This document shows positions 9,405-16,841 of a stretch of 64,000 nucleotides of DNA, piece by piece; within the stretch, counting starts at the first letter, position 1; every line of letters starts with the position of its first letter. The translations under genes were made by a program, and so were the position numbers. Under the pieces are notes generated by a model, which saw only the letters and a program-made list of their open reading frames with translations, was not told the DNA's origin and searched no databases. Source of the stretch: Paenibacillus glycanilyticus NBRC 16618 (GTDB lineage: Bacteria; Bacillota; Bacilli; Paenibacillales; Paenibacillaceae); assembly GCF_004000805.1 (NCBI RefSeq), contig NZ_BILY01000001.1, positions 186,001-250,000 of the forward strand, read 5' to 3'.

Positions 9405-10277
9405 CTACTCTTTCATCCCTGAAGTTGCCATCGTCTGGATGACACTGCTCTGGGATAGGATGAAGAGCGTAATTGGAACGACCATCAAAATAAGCGCAAC
9501 TGCCGCGCCAACGCCTGCCCTGGCAATACCTCCAAGCGCGATTTGGCCTAATGCATAATGAAGGGTCTTCAGGTTCTCACTGTATATGAAGTTGCCTCCG
9601 TCAGAGCCCCACAGCATAGGGAATTGCAGAATCATAAGGGTAAGCCAGGCCGGCTTTACATTCGGCATAACGATTTGCCAATAGATCCGGTACTCGCTGG
9701 CTCCGTCAATCTTGGCGGCTTCCACGAGCGCGTCCGGGATCTGTTCCATGAACTGCTTCATCAGGAATAGTCCGAGCGGGAACGCAAGGGATGGAATAAT
9801 GATCGATAAATGAGTATTAATCCAGCCTAGCCATGACATCATCATATAGTTCGGGATGGCCGTAACCGTACCGGAAAACATCAAGGACAGAACGACCGTC
9901 GAGAAAATAATCTGGGAACCCGGGAATTTGTGCTTGGCAAGCGGATAGGCTGCCGCCGACGCGAGCAGGATATGCCCAAACGTTCCTACAAGCGTAATAA
10001 CGAGCGTATTCGCAATATAGCGCGACAGCGGAACCCAGGAATTGCCCATTAACGCAAACAAGTCGAAAAAGTTATCCAGCGTAGGATTATTAACCATAAT
10101 CCGCGGCGGGAATATAAACAGCTCATCTAGCGGTTTGAACGCGTTGTTAATCGCATATACAAGCGGTATGGCCATAAACAGGCCAAATACGGCAAGGAGC
10201 AGAAATAATAAAAAGCTGACGGTAAAGGAGCGGTTAAGCTTTCTTTGCATTCGGAAAACCGCTGTCCAACTGTTCAA
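9405..10277 (-). CDS. Carbohydrate ABC transporter permease (MalG type)
   Basis: A 290-residue permease with six predicted membrane helices and an EAA loop (LVEAAKIDGASEYRIYW) near residue 185. The start is TTG at 10277, two bases after the previous stop; the GGTGAG that ends the upstream gene serves as ribosome site, so the two genes are coupled. It pairs with the permease at 10280 and belongs to the first permease set of the long operon, next to the large CBM-containing solute-binding protein. Confidence 0.88.
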   Translation of the reverse strand: MNSWTAVFRMQRKLNRSFTVSFLLFLLLAVFGLFMAIPLVYAINNAFKPLDELFIFPPRIMVNNPTLDNFFDLFALMGNSWVPLSRYIANTLVITLVGTFGHILLASAAAYPLAKHKFPGSQIIFSTVVLSLMFSGTVTAIPNYMMMSWLGWINTHLSIIIPSLAFPLGLFLMKQFMEQIPDALVEAAKIDGASEYRIYWQIVMPNVKPAWLTLMILQFPMLWGSDGGNFIYSENLKTLHYALGQIALGGIARAGVGAAVALILMVVPITLFILSQSSVIQTMATSGMKE

Positions 10278-10279
10278 CG

Positions 10280-11245
10280 TTACTCACCGACCTTTCTAAG
10301 CAGCTTCTGGGTCAGCTTGTTGGCACCCACCATGATCAGGAAGAGAACGGTTGCAATGGCCGATGCATAGCCCATTTCAAAACGGATCGTGCCATAATCC
10401 ATCAAATGCGTGACGATCGTATGCGCTGCGTAGTTAACGCTCGGAAAGCCCGCCAAGGCAATGGAAACATCCGCAACGGCGAACGAAGCCGTAATTTGAA
10501 GAACTGCGCCGAATAACAGCTGCGGTCTCATGGATGGAAGCGTAATGAACCATAGCTCCTGCCACCGGTTACGGATTCCATCTACCGTACCAGCTTCTAT
10601 CAGAGACCGGTCAATGGTCTGAAGCCCCGCGATAAAAGCAAGGAAGCTGGTACCAAGGCTTAGCCATAACTGAACGATAATGACGATGGTCAGAATATAT
10701 TTCTCATTCGTAAGCCATTGAATCGGTTCCAGAATAAATCCGAATTTGATCAGGAAACCGTTCAAATAACCATACCGGTCTCCGGAAAATACGATCAGCC
10801 ATATGAAATAGACATTTCCCGAGATGGATGGCGCGTAAAAAATCAAGGTCATAACAGCCCGGATCTTCGGAGACAGCTCATTGATTATCCACGCAAACAG
10901 AAAGCAGGCGAAATAGCTGATTGGTCCTGTAATAACGGCGAACATGAATGTATTGCGCAGGGCAACCATAAAGACATCGTCATTCAAGAACAGCCTGGAA
11001 TAATTATCCCAACCAACGAACCTTGGAAATTCGAGCATATTGAAATAGAAGAAGCTAAGACAGATCGAGAATAAAACAGGAATGATCGTAAACAGGGTGA
11101 AAATAATCATGTACGGGCTCATCAGGATATAATAGTGCTTGTTTCTCTTAATCTCTTTGAACAATTGCGTCCATCTGGATACCTTAACCGGCTGCTGGAC
11201 GAGATTGGGCCTAGGCACAGGAACGGATACGGATTGATCAGGCAT
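10280..11245 (-). CDS. Carbohydrate ABC transporter permease (MalF type)
   Basis: A 321-residue permease. The frame is open further upstream but that extension overlaps the solute-binding protein gene; ATG at 11245 has GGGGGTGA six bases upstream and gives MPDQSVSV, so it is preferred. A basic cytoplasmic N terminus of about 45 residues precedes the first of six membrane helices. The EAA-like loop (LIEAGTVDGIRNRWQELW) lies near residue 215. The partner is the next gene downstream. Sixteen bases separate it from the large solute-binding protein upstream. Confidence 0.88.
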   Translation of the reverse strand: MPDQSVSVPVPRPNLVQQPVKVSRWTQLFKEIKRNKHYYILMSPYMIIFTLFTIIPVLFSICLSFFYFNMLEFPRFVGWDNYSRLFLNDDVFMVALRNTFMFAVITGPISYFACFLFAWIINELSPKIRAVMTLIFYAPSISGNVYFIWLIVFSGDRYGYLNGFLIKFGFILEPIQWLTNEKYILTIVIIVQLWLSLGTSFLAFIAGLQTIDRSLIEAGTVDGIRNRWQELWFITLPSMRPQLLFGAVLQITASFAVADVSIALAGFPSVNYAAHTIVTHLMDYGTIRFEMGYASAIATVLFLIMVGANKLTQKLLRKVGE

Positions 11246-11261
11246 TGATTTCACCCCCAAG

Positions 11262-14153
11262 CTAGTTCGGTAATTTAAATTCTTTTCTCTTAATCGCGAT
11301 CTCGTCATTGATATACAAGAGATAATCCGATAATGCCTCGCGTGGATTCTCATTGCCGTTGACGACTTTGCGGAAGGCATTGTCCAGATGGCGTCCTGTG
11401 AAATATCCTCCCGGAACCTGAGGAATCCCCTCTACCCATTGCCACTGGCTTTCAAGATTCTGATAATCCTTCACCGGCCAAGGCAGCTCCTCAAGCGCTT
11501 CTATATTGGCAGTCGGATAACGAGCTGCCTCCCCGAGCAATCCTTCCATCTCGCGGCCATAAGCAATTTGCGTTTCCTTGCTGGTCCACCATTTCATGAA
11601 CTCCCAAGATGCATCCTTATCCTTGGCATTCTCCAGCATCATCACTGCGGTTGTATGACTGGCCACTTCATGATTTACCGTGCCGTCAGGCATTTCCGTC
11701 CCCGGTACCATCGTAAAATCCCAGAGCCCCTTAATCTCGGGCGCCATTACAGCCAAATTGTTGTAAGTCGTATAATCCGCGATCCCAATCGGCATCTCGC
11801 CGGTACGGAACCGGTTCGGGAAATCCGCGATCAGCGGAAACTTATAGTTGGTATAGAACTGCGTCCATTTCTTAAAAACTTCCATGGAAATGTCCGAATC
11901 GAGCGCACTCTTCTTGTCATCATCCCTATAGAACTTGCCGTTATTCTGATAGAGCATCATCGAAAAGGTTGCGTTCGGTGTCAGATTCGCATTATTCTTT
12001 ACGTCATCGATTGGAAGCCAGAATTCCATATTATGCTTCTGCAGCACAGAGATCATATTGTATACTTCCTGCCAGGTTTTAGGCGGTGTTAAGCCAAGCT
12101 CTGCAAGCACGTCTTTCCGGTAGAACAGCATCGGGAAGGTCTGCTGCTCCGGCAAGGCATAGGTGCCATTGCTGAATTCATAAGGAACCAACGCGCTTTC
12201 GTTGAATCTGGAAGCAACTTCCTTGAAGTCGGGGAATACGGACAAATCCGCCGCCGCTTTCCTCATCGCATAGTTGACCGGTACATCTTCCCCAATCTGC
12301 ATGGCCACATCCGGTCCCTCATCGGCCAGCGTTGCGGGAAGCAGAATATTGGCCGGAACAAGCCTCAGCTTCACGGATATATTCGACTCCGGCGTGAAGC
12401 TCTCATCGATCATGCTCTTTAATACTTGGGCCTGGTCCCGGCCGGTCGTAATCCATACCGTGATCGACTTGCCGCTTTGCTTGGTATTGCCAATGCTGTC
12501 GTAATCCTCCGTGTAAGAAGCAACCAGTCCTCCGAGCTCATGCTTAACCTTTTGGAAGAAGGTCGCGCTTGCCCGCGGAAGCTTGGCTTCCGGAGATGAT
12601 ACAACTAAATAGTCCAGCGTAAGCGGCTGTACTCTTACGTTTAATATCCAAGTACCAAGTCCTCCGACATTAATCTTGAAAGCGGCCAGCCGTTTAGCAA
12701 CCGTTTCAGGTTTGGCAGCCATCTCTTCAAGCTGATTGACCATCGTATGGAGAACCGCTACTTTATCGCTTTGTTCGCCTGTCGATTGTTCGAGATAATC
12801 GGCCACGCTTTTGATGGTAGCCGCCTGTGTCTTGAACACCTCCGTCATCTCCGGAATCCGCTTCTCCAGCTGGTAATCGCGGTAAGGATCAGGCGAGTTG
12901 GAGGTAATGATCAGAATCTTTCTGTATATCTCATTAAGCTGCAGGACGCTTGATTCAATCGTCTGGAGCAGCGGAGCGATCTCGCCCAGGGATACGGACA
13001 GACGGAGCTTATGCTTGCCTTTGGTCAAATGGAACAAATAGGGCTCATCGCCGCCCAAGACATCCATCTTCCAGTCCATATCGAAATTAAACGGAATCTG
13101 CTTCATTTCTTTAAACGGATATTCCCCGTCAATCATCAGACTGCGTGTGCTGTATACACCGCGAAGCTGATCCTGCTTTCTTTTTAATGCGATCTGATAC
13201 AATCCATCCTCTTGTACATCCACATCCCACTCCAGCCACTGCCCCGGCAGCTTCCAGTTCACGCCGCCGATTGCGTTAACCCTGATTTTCGACACATCAT
13301 ACGGAATAACGGAAGGACTTGATTTGTCTGACAAGGGATATAGCGTCGGAGACGATTTTAGCACCGCGTCCTCTGCCTGAATCATCATATACTGGTCTTT
13401 CGCGGGCTTTAAGCCCTCCGCTTCATAATCCTTTTTTATATCCGCGTAGGACTTGACGGCCTGATCCTGATACAGCTCGATATAGTCGATGGCCATCGGC
13501 TCCCGGGAAGCTGTCAGCGTAAGCTTCTGCACACCCTTGTCGAAGTGGAACAAATAGGGTTCCGCATAATAGCCTTCACTGTCCATAAATGATTTGAGCT
13601 GCCAAGCCGGCTGCTCGATTTGCCTTGGACGGAGATCATTTCCCCGGTCGTCTCTCTGAATCCCGGCATCGCGGTTACCCCAAAGCCGGTCAAACAACAG
13701 ATCTTCAGCTCCTGAAAACGGCTGCTCGTCATTAATCGTGAGCTTGCGTTCAATGGCGGAGCTTTTCCCCTCCATCGGGTAGTAATGAATCCGGATATTG
13801 TAGAGTCCGGCTTGCTCGACAGGAACGTTCCAGCTTATCGAGCCGGCATCCGGCGTCATAACGGCTTTCCCGCTCAGACCCTCCGGTTGATCGGCCACCT
13901 CAAAGCCTTCTCCAACGGTAGCGGCAAAGCTTTCGCCTTCTATTCGGATCACTTGAGACGGTCTGTCATCGGCAGAATAGCTTTTCAAATACTCGTTGTA
14001 GCCGCCTTTATCGGAATCCGTAACCGCCTGAAATCCGCCCATTGCCTGAGCGCGTCCGTTATGCGGCTGACCCGAAGGGTAGAACGCCCATATGGACAAA
14101 AAAAATACAAGTAGAACCAGTATGGCAATTCCGTAGCGCTTTTTGTTGCTCAA
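11262..14153 (-). CDS. Large membrane-anchored solute-binding protein with N-terminal sugar-binding-like domains
   Basis: A 963-residue protein, about twice the length of an ordinary solute-binding protein. An N-terminal membrane helix (residues 7-25) has no lipobox Cys. Two beta-sandwich domains resembling CBM6/CBM35 follow (about 65-215 and 255-405; note VIRIEGESF, GLYNIRIHYYP and GLYQIALKRK). A helical linker (410-500) leads to a family-1-type binding protein domain (about 560-960, with PKTWQEVYNMISVLQ and the usual MMLENAKDKDASWEFMKWW). The start is TTG at 14153 with AGGAGGGG seven bases upstream. It should deliver a carbohydrate to the adjacent permeases; the domain assignments are from pattern only. 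Confidence 0.8.
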   Translation of the reverse strand: MSNKKRYGIAILVLLVFFLSIWAFYPSGQPHNGRAQAMGGFQAVTDSDKGGYNEYLKSYSADDRPSQVIRIEGESFAATVGEGFEVADQPEGLSGKAVMTPDAGSISWNVPVEQAGLYNIRIHYYPMEGKSSAIERKLTINDEQPFSGAEDLLFDRLWGNRDAGIQRDDRGNDLRPRQIEQPAWQLKSFMDSEGYYAEPYLFHFDKGVQKLTLTASREPMAIDYIELYQDQAVKSYADIKKDYEAEGLKPAKDQYMMIQAEDAVLKSSPTLYPLSDKSSPSVIPYDVSKIRVNAIGGVNWKLPGQWLEWDVDVQEDGLYQIALKRKQDQLRGVYSTRSLMIDGEYPFKEMKQIPFNFDMDWKMDVLGGDEPYLFHLTKGKHKLRLSVSLGEIAPLLQTIESSVLQLNEIYRKILIITSNSPDPYRDYQLEKRIPEMTEVFKTQAATIKSVADYLEQSTGEQSDKVAVLHTMVNQLEEMAAKPETVAKRLAAFKINVGGLGTWILNVRVQPLTLDYLVVSSPEAKLPRASATFFQKVKHELGGLVASYTEDYDSIGNTKQSGKSITVWITTGRDQAQVLKSMIDESFTPESNISVKLRLVPANILLPATLADEGPDVAMQIGEDVPVNYAMRKAAADLSVFPDFKEVASRFNESALVPYEFSNGTYALPEQQTFPMLFYRKDVLAELGLTPPKTWQEVYNMISVLQKHNMEFWLPIDDVKNNANLTPNATFSMMLYQNNGKFYRDDDKKSALDSDISMEVFKKWTQFYTNYKFPLIADFPNRFRTGEMPIGIADYTTYNNLAVMAPEIKGLWDFTMVPGTEMPDGTVNHEVASHTTAVMMLENAKDKDASWEFMKWWTSKETQIAYGREMEGLLGEAARYPTANIEALEELPWPVKDYQNLESQWQWVEGIPQVPGGYFTGRHLDNAFRKVVNGNENPREALSDYLLYINDEIAIKRKEFKLPN

Positions 14154-14190
14154 CTTTTCTCCCCTCCTGCGGCAAGAGATTACGCTTTAG

Positions 14191-14229
14191 CAACAGTCCC
14201 CATTGTGAGGATTCTAATGGGGACTGTTG
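14191..14229 (-). other. Intercistronic 14-bp stem-loop after the solute-binding protein gene
   Basis: Arms 14191-14204 and 14216-14229 pair perfectly over 14 bases with an 11-base loop. On the minus strand there is no U-run, so it is unlikely to stop transcription. It lies between the solute-binding lipoprotein gene and the rest of the operon, where such hairpins often protect the upstream message and raise binding-protein expression relative to the permeases. Confidence 0.7.
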
Positions 14230-14245
14230 GCATTAGCTTTTAACG

Positions 14246-15652
14246 TTACTTTTTGTAAACCTCATCAATGGCAGCTTGAGCCTGCGCTTTATACTTGTCG
14301 ATCACGGTTGACACCGAGTTTCCTGAAGTCAGTTCGCCGATCATTTCATAGTAAGGGAATTTAGGGAACGTAGCGCTGTCAAGCACCAGCATGCCTGCGC
14401 CTGCGTCGCGCGCGTTCTGGATATCCTTCTCATCCGTGAAGTTGCTCTCAAGCGACGCTTGATCCGCGTAATCGTAGATGGAATCGATATCGTTGATTTT
14501 CTCCCAGATGTATACCAGCTGATCCGGATTCTCGACGCTCTTCGGAATGGTCAGAGCCTGGAATGCTCCCTCGGCAGAGTGGTACGCGGTAGCGCTTGGC
14601 CCTTTCGGGAATGGTACAAAACCGATATCGTAGTCTTTCATATCCGTTTTCAAGCCGCCGATCTCATACATAGCCCCGGCATACATAAGCGTATTGCCTT
14701 GACGGAAAAATTGCCCCGGTTCCGTCCAGTCCCCGCCCTCGGTTGGGCGAGCCACTTTCTCGGTTGCCAGCTTGGACAGGAAGTTAAAGACTTCAACGGT
14801 TTTTGGATCATCCAGATTTTGCTTATCGCCACTCGTCAGGCTTGTTTCATTGGAGACGAGAGCAGGATCCATAAATCCGGCAGACGCAAGTCCCCATGTA
14901 TCCAGCTTGCCGTCATTATTCGTATCCTTGTTCGCGTCTTTCGCTACTTGAGTAAAGGTATCCCAGTTCCAATTGTCCTCGTTCACGTAATCCTGAGGAG
15001 ACTTGATACCAAGCTTGTTAAGGAGGGTACGGTTATAGAAAATACCGGTAATCAGGTTGCCTTGGCCCTCGGAGAAGGCGTAGCCTCGGCCGTTGTACGA
15101 CATGAATTCGGTAGCCTTTGGATTAAACACCTTTGTGTTTTTCGTGTATTCGTCAACCGGCCATAACAGATCTTGCTGAACCAGGGAAGGAATGGTGTAG
15201 TTTTTGCCCAGTCTCACAATATCGCCTAGCGGTTCACCGGCAAGGAGCGATGCGACAACTTTTTGCTGGTATTCGCCGTAATCAACCGCTACGAATTCCA
15301 TCTTGAAGTTATGCTTCTTCTCAAGCTCCTCCAGGTTCTTCTTGCGCTGGATATTGTCCGGATTGTCCTCTCCGATGGTCATATCCCACCAGGAAACGAC
15401 CTTGATCGTTCTGCCTCCCATGTCGAAATCCATCTCCGGAGACGAAGTATCCTCTTCCGCGCTGCCGGTATTATTCGACGCTGCGGCATTATTGGAGGCT
15501 GTGGCATTATTGCTTGCTGTCGCATCGGCATTATTGCCGTTCCCGCTTGCATTGCCGTTGCCGCCGTTGCCGCCGCTTCCCCCGCTGCATGCCGTTAATG
15601 AAGCCGCTAACATCAAAGTCGAAAGCATCATAATCGTCTTTCTTACTCTCAC
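14246..15652 (-). CDS. Extracellular sugar-binding lipoprotein (ABC importer)
   Basis: A 468-residue family-1-type solute-binding protein. The lipobox SLTACS places the lipid-modified Cys near residue 22, followed by a Gly/Asn/Ala/Ser-rich low-complexity linker (about 23-67) that tethers the binding domain to the wall side. Mature domain features include IKVVSWWDMTIGEDN, WNWDTFTQVAKDANKD and a typical LTIPKSVENPDQLVYIWEKI. The start is GTG at 15652 with a run of G upstream. It is the first gene of the 11-gene operon, directly behind the shared-design promoter at 15685-15751. Confidence 0.9.
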   Translation of the reverse strand: MRVRKTIMMLSTLMLAASLTACSGGSGGNGGNGNASGNGNNADATASNNATASNNAAASNNTGSAEEDTSSPEMDFDMGGRTIKVVSWWDMTIGEDNPDNIQRKKNLEELEKKHNFKMEFVAVDYGEYQQKVVASLLAGEPLGDIVRLGKNYTIPSLVQQDLLWPVDEYTKNTKVFNPKATEFMSYNGRGYAFSEGQGNLITGIFYNRTLLNKLGIKSPQDYVNEDNWNWDTFTQVAKDANKDTNNDGKLDTWGLASAGFMDPALVSNETSLTSGDKQNLDDPKTVEVFNFLSKLATEKVARPTEGGDWTEPGQFFRQGNTLMYAGAMYEIGGLKTDMKDYDIGFVPFPKGPSATAYHSAEGAFQALTIPKSVENPDQLVYIWEKINDIDSIYDYADQASLESNFTDEKDIQNARDAGAGMLVLDSATFPKFPYYEMIGELTSGNSVSTVIDKYKAQAQAAIDEVYKK

Positions 15653-15684
15653 ATTGGTCCCCCCTAAATTGGTTTACAGGAAAA

Positions 15685-15751
15685 AGTGTAGCGCTTACAT
15701 TTCCGGTCAACAACCCGCCAGCAGATAGGTCAATGACCTGTCAATTTATAG
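15685..15751 (-). promoter_or_regulatory. Promoter with two activator-like repeats (site A) for the long xylan operon
   Basis: On the minus strand: CTATA (15747-15751), GACAGGT (15736-15742), GGCGGGT (15713-15719), -35 TTGTTG (15708-15713), a 17-base spacer and -10 TACACT (15685-15690). The second repeat abuts the -35, as for class II activators of the AraC type. The same arrangement recurs at 25.2 and 30.7 kb. The spacer includes a cre-like ATGTAAGCGCTACAC (15686-15700, 13 of 15 consensus positions), so CcpA could compete with polymerase. The divergent AraC-type gene at 15913 is the obvious candidate regulator. Confidence 0.75.
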
Positions 15752-15912
15752 GTTTCGAGGAATAATGCGGGCTCCCGGGATGCATTGTTGCGAAGAGGTA
15801 AACAAATGGATGATGGATAAAGAAATGCACATTGTCACCTGCTGGGGTCATGAACAATAATAAAAACCATAATCCGTCAGAGACAATCCTACGGAAAGCG
15901 AGGTTCAGCTTT

Positions 15913-16668
15913 ATGTATAAAGCATTACTTGTTCAGCCCGACAAGATTTCGAGAGAGGAAACCAGACTGCTGCTTCCATGGGAGCAGCATGGCTTCCAGC
16001 TTCATGCCTATGCGGATTCTCTCTCTGACGCTCAAGCTCTTCTTGGCACTCGGATGTTCGACCTCATTCTTATAGATCTTAAACCTTCACAGGCTGCGGG
16101 AATGCAGCTCTGCGAACAAATCCGCGAGCTTAGCCGTGTCTCTATTATTCTTTTGGGAGGCAGTCATGATTTCCAGCTGCTAAGAAAAGCAATGGCCTTT
16201 CAAGTAAGCGATTACATAGCGGATCCCGTACAGCCGGAAGATCTGGCTGCCAGCTTGTGCAAGGTAAAGAAAGAGCTTGACCTTCAATCCGTTCACTCCA
16301 AACGGTTAACCTTAAGTTACGAGAATAAAAGAAGCCGGAATCCATCCATCATTGATCTCGTCAAGCAATACGTCCAGGAGCATATGCATGAGAATATTAC
16401 CTTGAAAAAAATCTCGAACATGCTGCATTTCAACTGTGCCTATCTTGGCCAGAAATTCAAAGACCAGGAAAACATGTCGTTTAACGAATATCTTCTTCAG
16501 CAGCGAATGGAGAAGTCAAAGCTCCTTCTGGAGAAAACGGATATGAGGATCTACGAGATTGCCAATGAAGTAGGCTACACGGAAATTGACTGGTTCTATA
16601 AGAAATTCAAGGAATACACGGGAGCAAGCGCTAATGAGTACCGCAAGCAAAGTACGATCTATGCCTAA
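15913..16668 (+). CDS. Atypical response regulator with AraC DNA-binding domain
   Basis: A 251-residue protein with an N-terminal receiver-like domain (1-120) and a C-terminal AraC double helix-turn-helix (about 150-250; ITLKKISNMLHFNCAYLGQKF and IYEIANEVGYTEIDWFYKKF). The candidate phospho-acceptor Asp55 is kept, but the N-terminal acidic pair reads QPD, the conserved Thr/Ser reads LLGGS and the conserved Lys is replaced (YIADPVQ), so phosphorylation-dependent switching is doubtful. An upstream TTG (15832) is possible; ATG at 15913 gives the usual receiver start and has GCGAGG upstream. No kinase gene adjoins it. It is divergent from the long xylan operon and probably controls it. Confidence 0.85.
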   Translation: MYKALLVQPDKISREETRLLLPWEQHGFQLHAYADSLSDAQALLGTRMFDLILIDLKPSQAAGMQLCEQIRELSRVSIILLGGSHDFQLLRKAMAFQVSDYIADPVQPEDLAASLCKVKKELDLQSVHSKRLTLSYENKRSRNPSIIDLVKQYVQEHMHENITLKKISNMLHFNCAYLGQKFKDQENMSFNEYLLQQRMEKSKLLLEKTDMRIYEIANEVGYTEIDWFYKKFKEYTGASANEYRKQSTIYA

Positions 16669-16692
16669 TGAGTTTATAGGAATCTTTATTTC

Positions 16693-16707
16693 GGTAAGCG
16701 CTTGCAA
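16693..16707 (-). promoter_or_regulatory. cre-like site between convergent genes
   Basis: On the minus strand TTGCAAGCGCTTACC matches the CcpA consensus WTGNAANCGNWNNCW at 14 of 15 positions. It lies just after the AraC regulator's stop and upstream of no visible gene on either strand, so its role is unclear; it may be a binding site without regulatory effect. Confidence 0.4.
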
Positions 16708-16712
16708 ACGAT

Positions 16713-16770
16713 AAAAAACCGGACATGTCTTTGGACTTATCCTTAAGTCCCGGACTTTGACCGGTTTTTC
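16713..16770 (+). terminator. Terminator of the AraC-type regulator
   Basis: Outer arms AAAAAACCGG (16713-16722) and CCGGTTTTT (16761-16769) enclose a second small hairpin (GGACTTA and its complement). The run of T on the + strand after the stem fits a rho-independent terminator for the regulator gene ending at 16668. Confidence 0.7.
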
Positions 16771-16793
16771 CCATAGGTCTCATTGAAGCCAGA

Positions 16794-16829
16794 ACAAAAA
16801 GCTTTCCGAATTAACGGAAAGCTTTTTGG
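16794..16829. terminator. Bidirectional terminator between regulator and xylanase
   Basis: Arms 16797-16808 and 16815-16826 pair over 12 bases including flanking A and T runs, so both strands give a stem followed by U. It serves the GH10 gene that ends at 16842 on the minus strand and is a second stop for the + strand gene. Confidence 0.85.
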
Positions 16830-16841
16830 CGCTGCGCTCGT

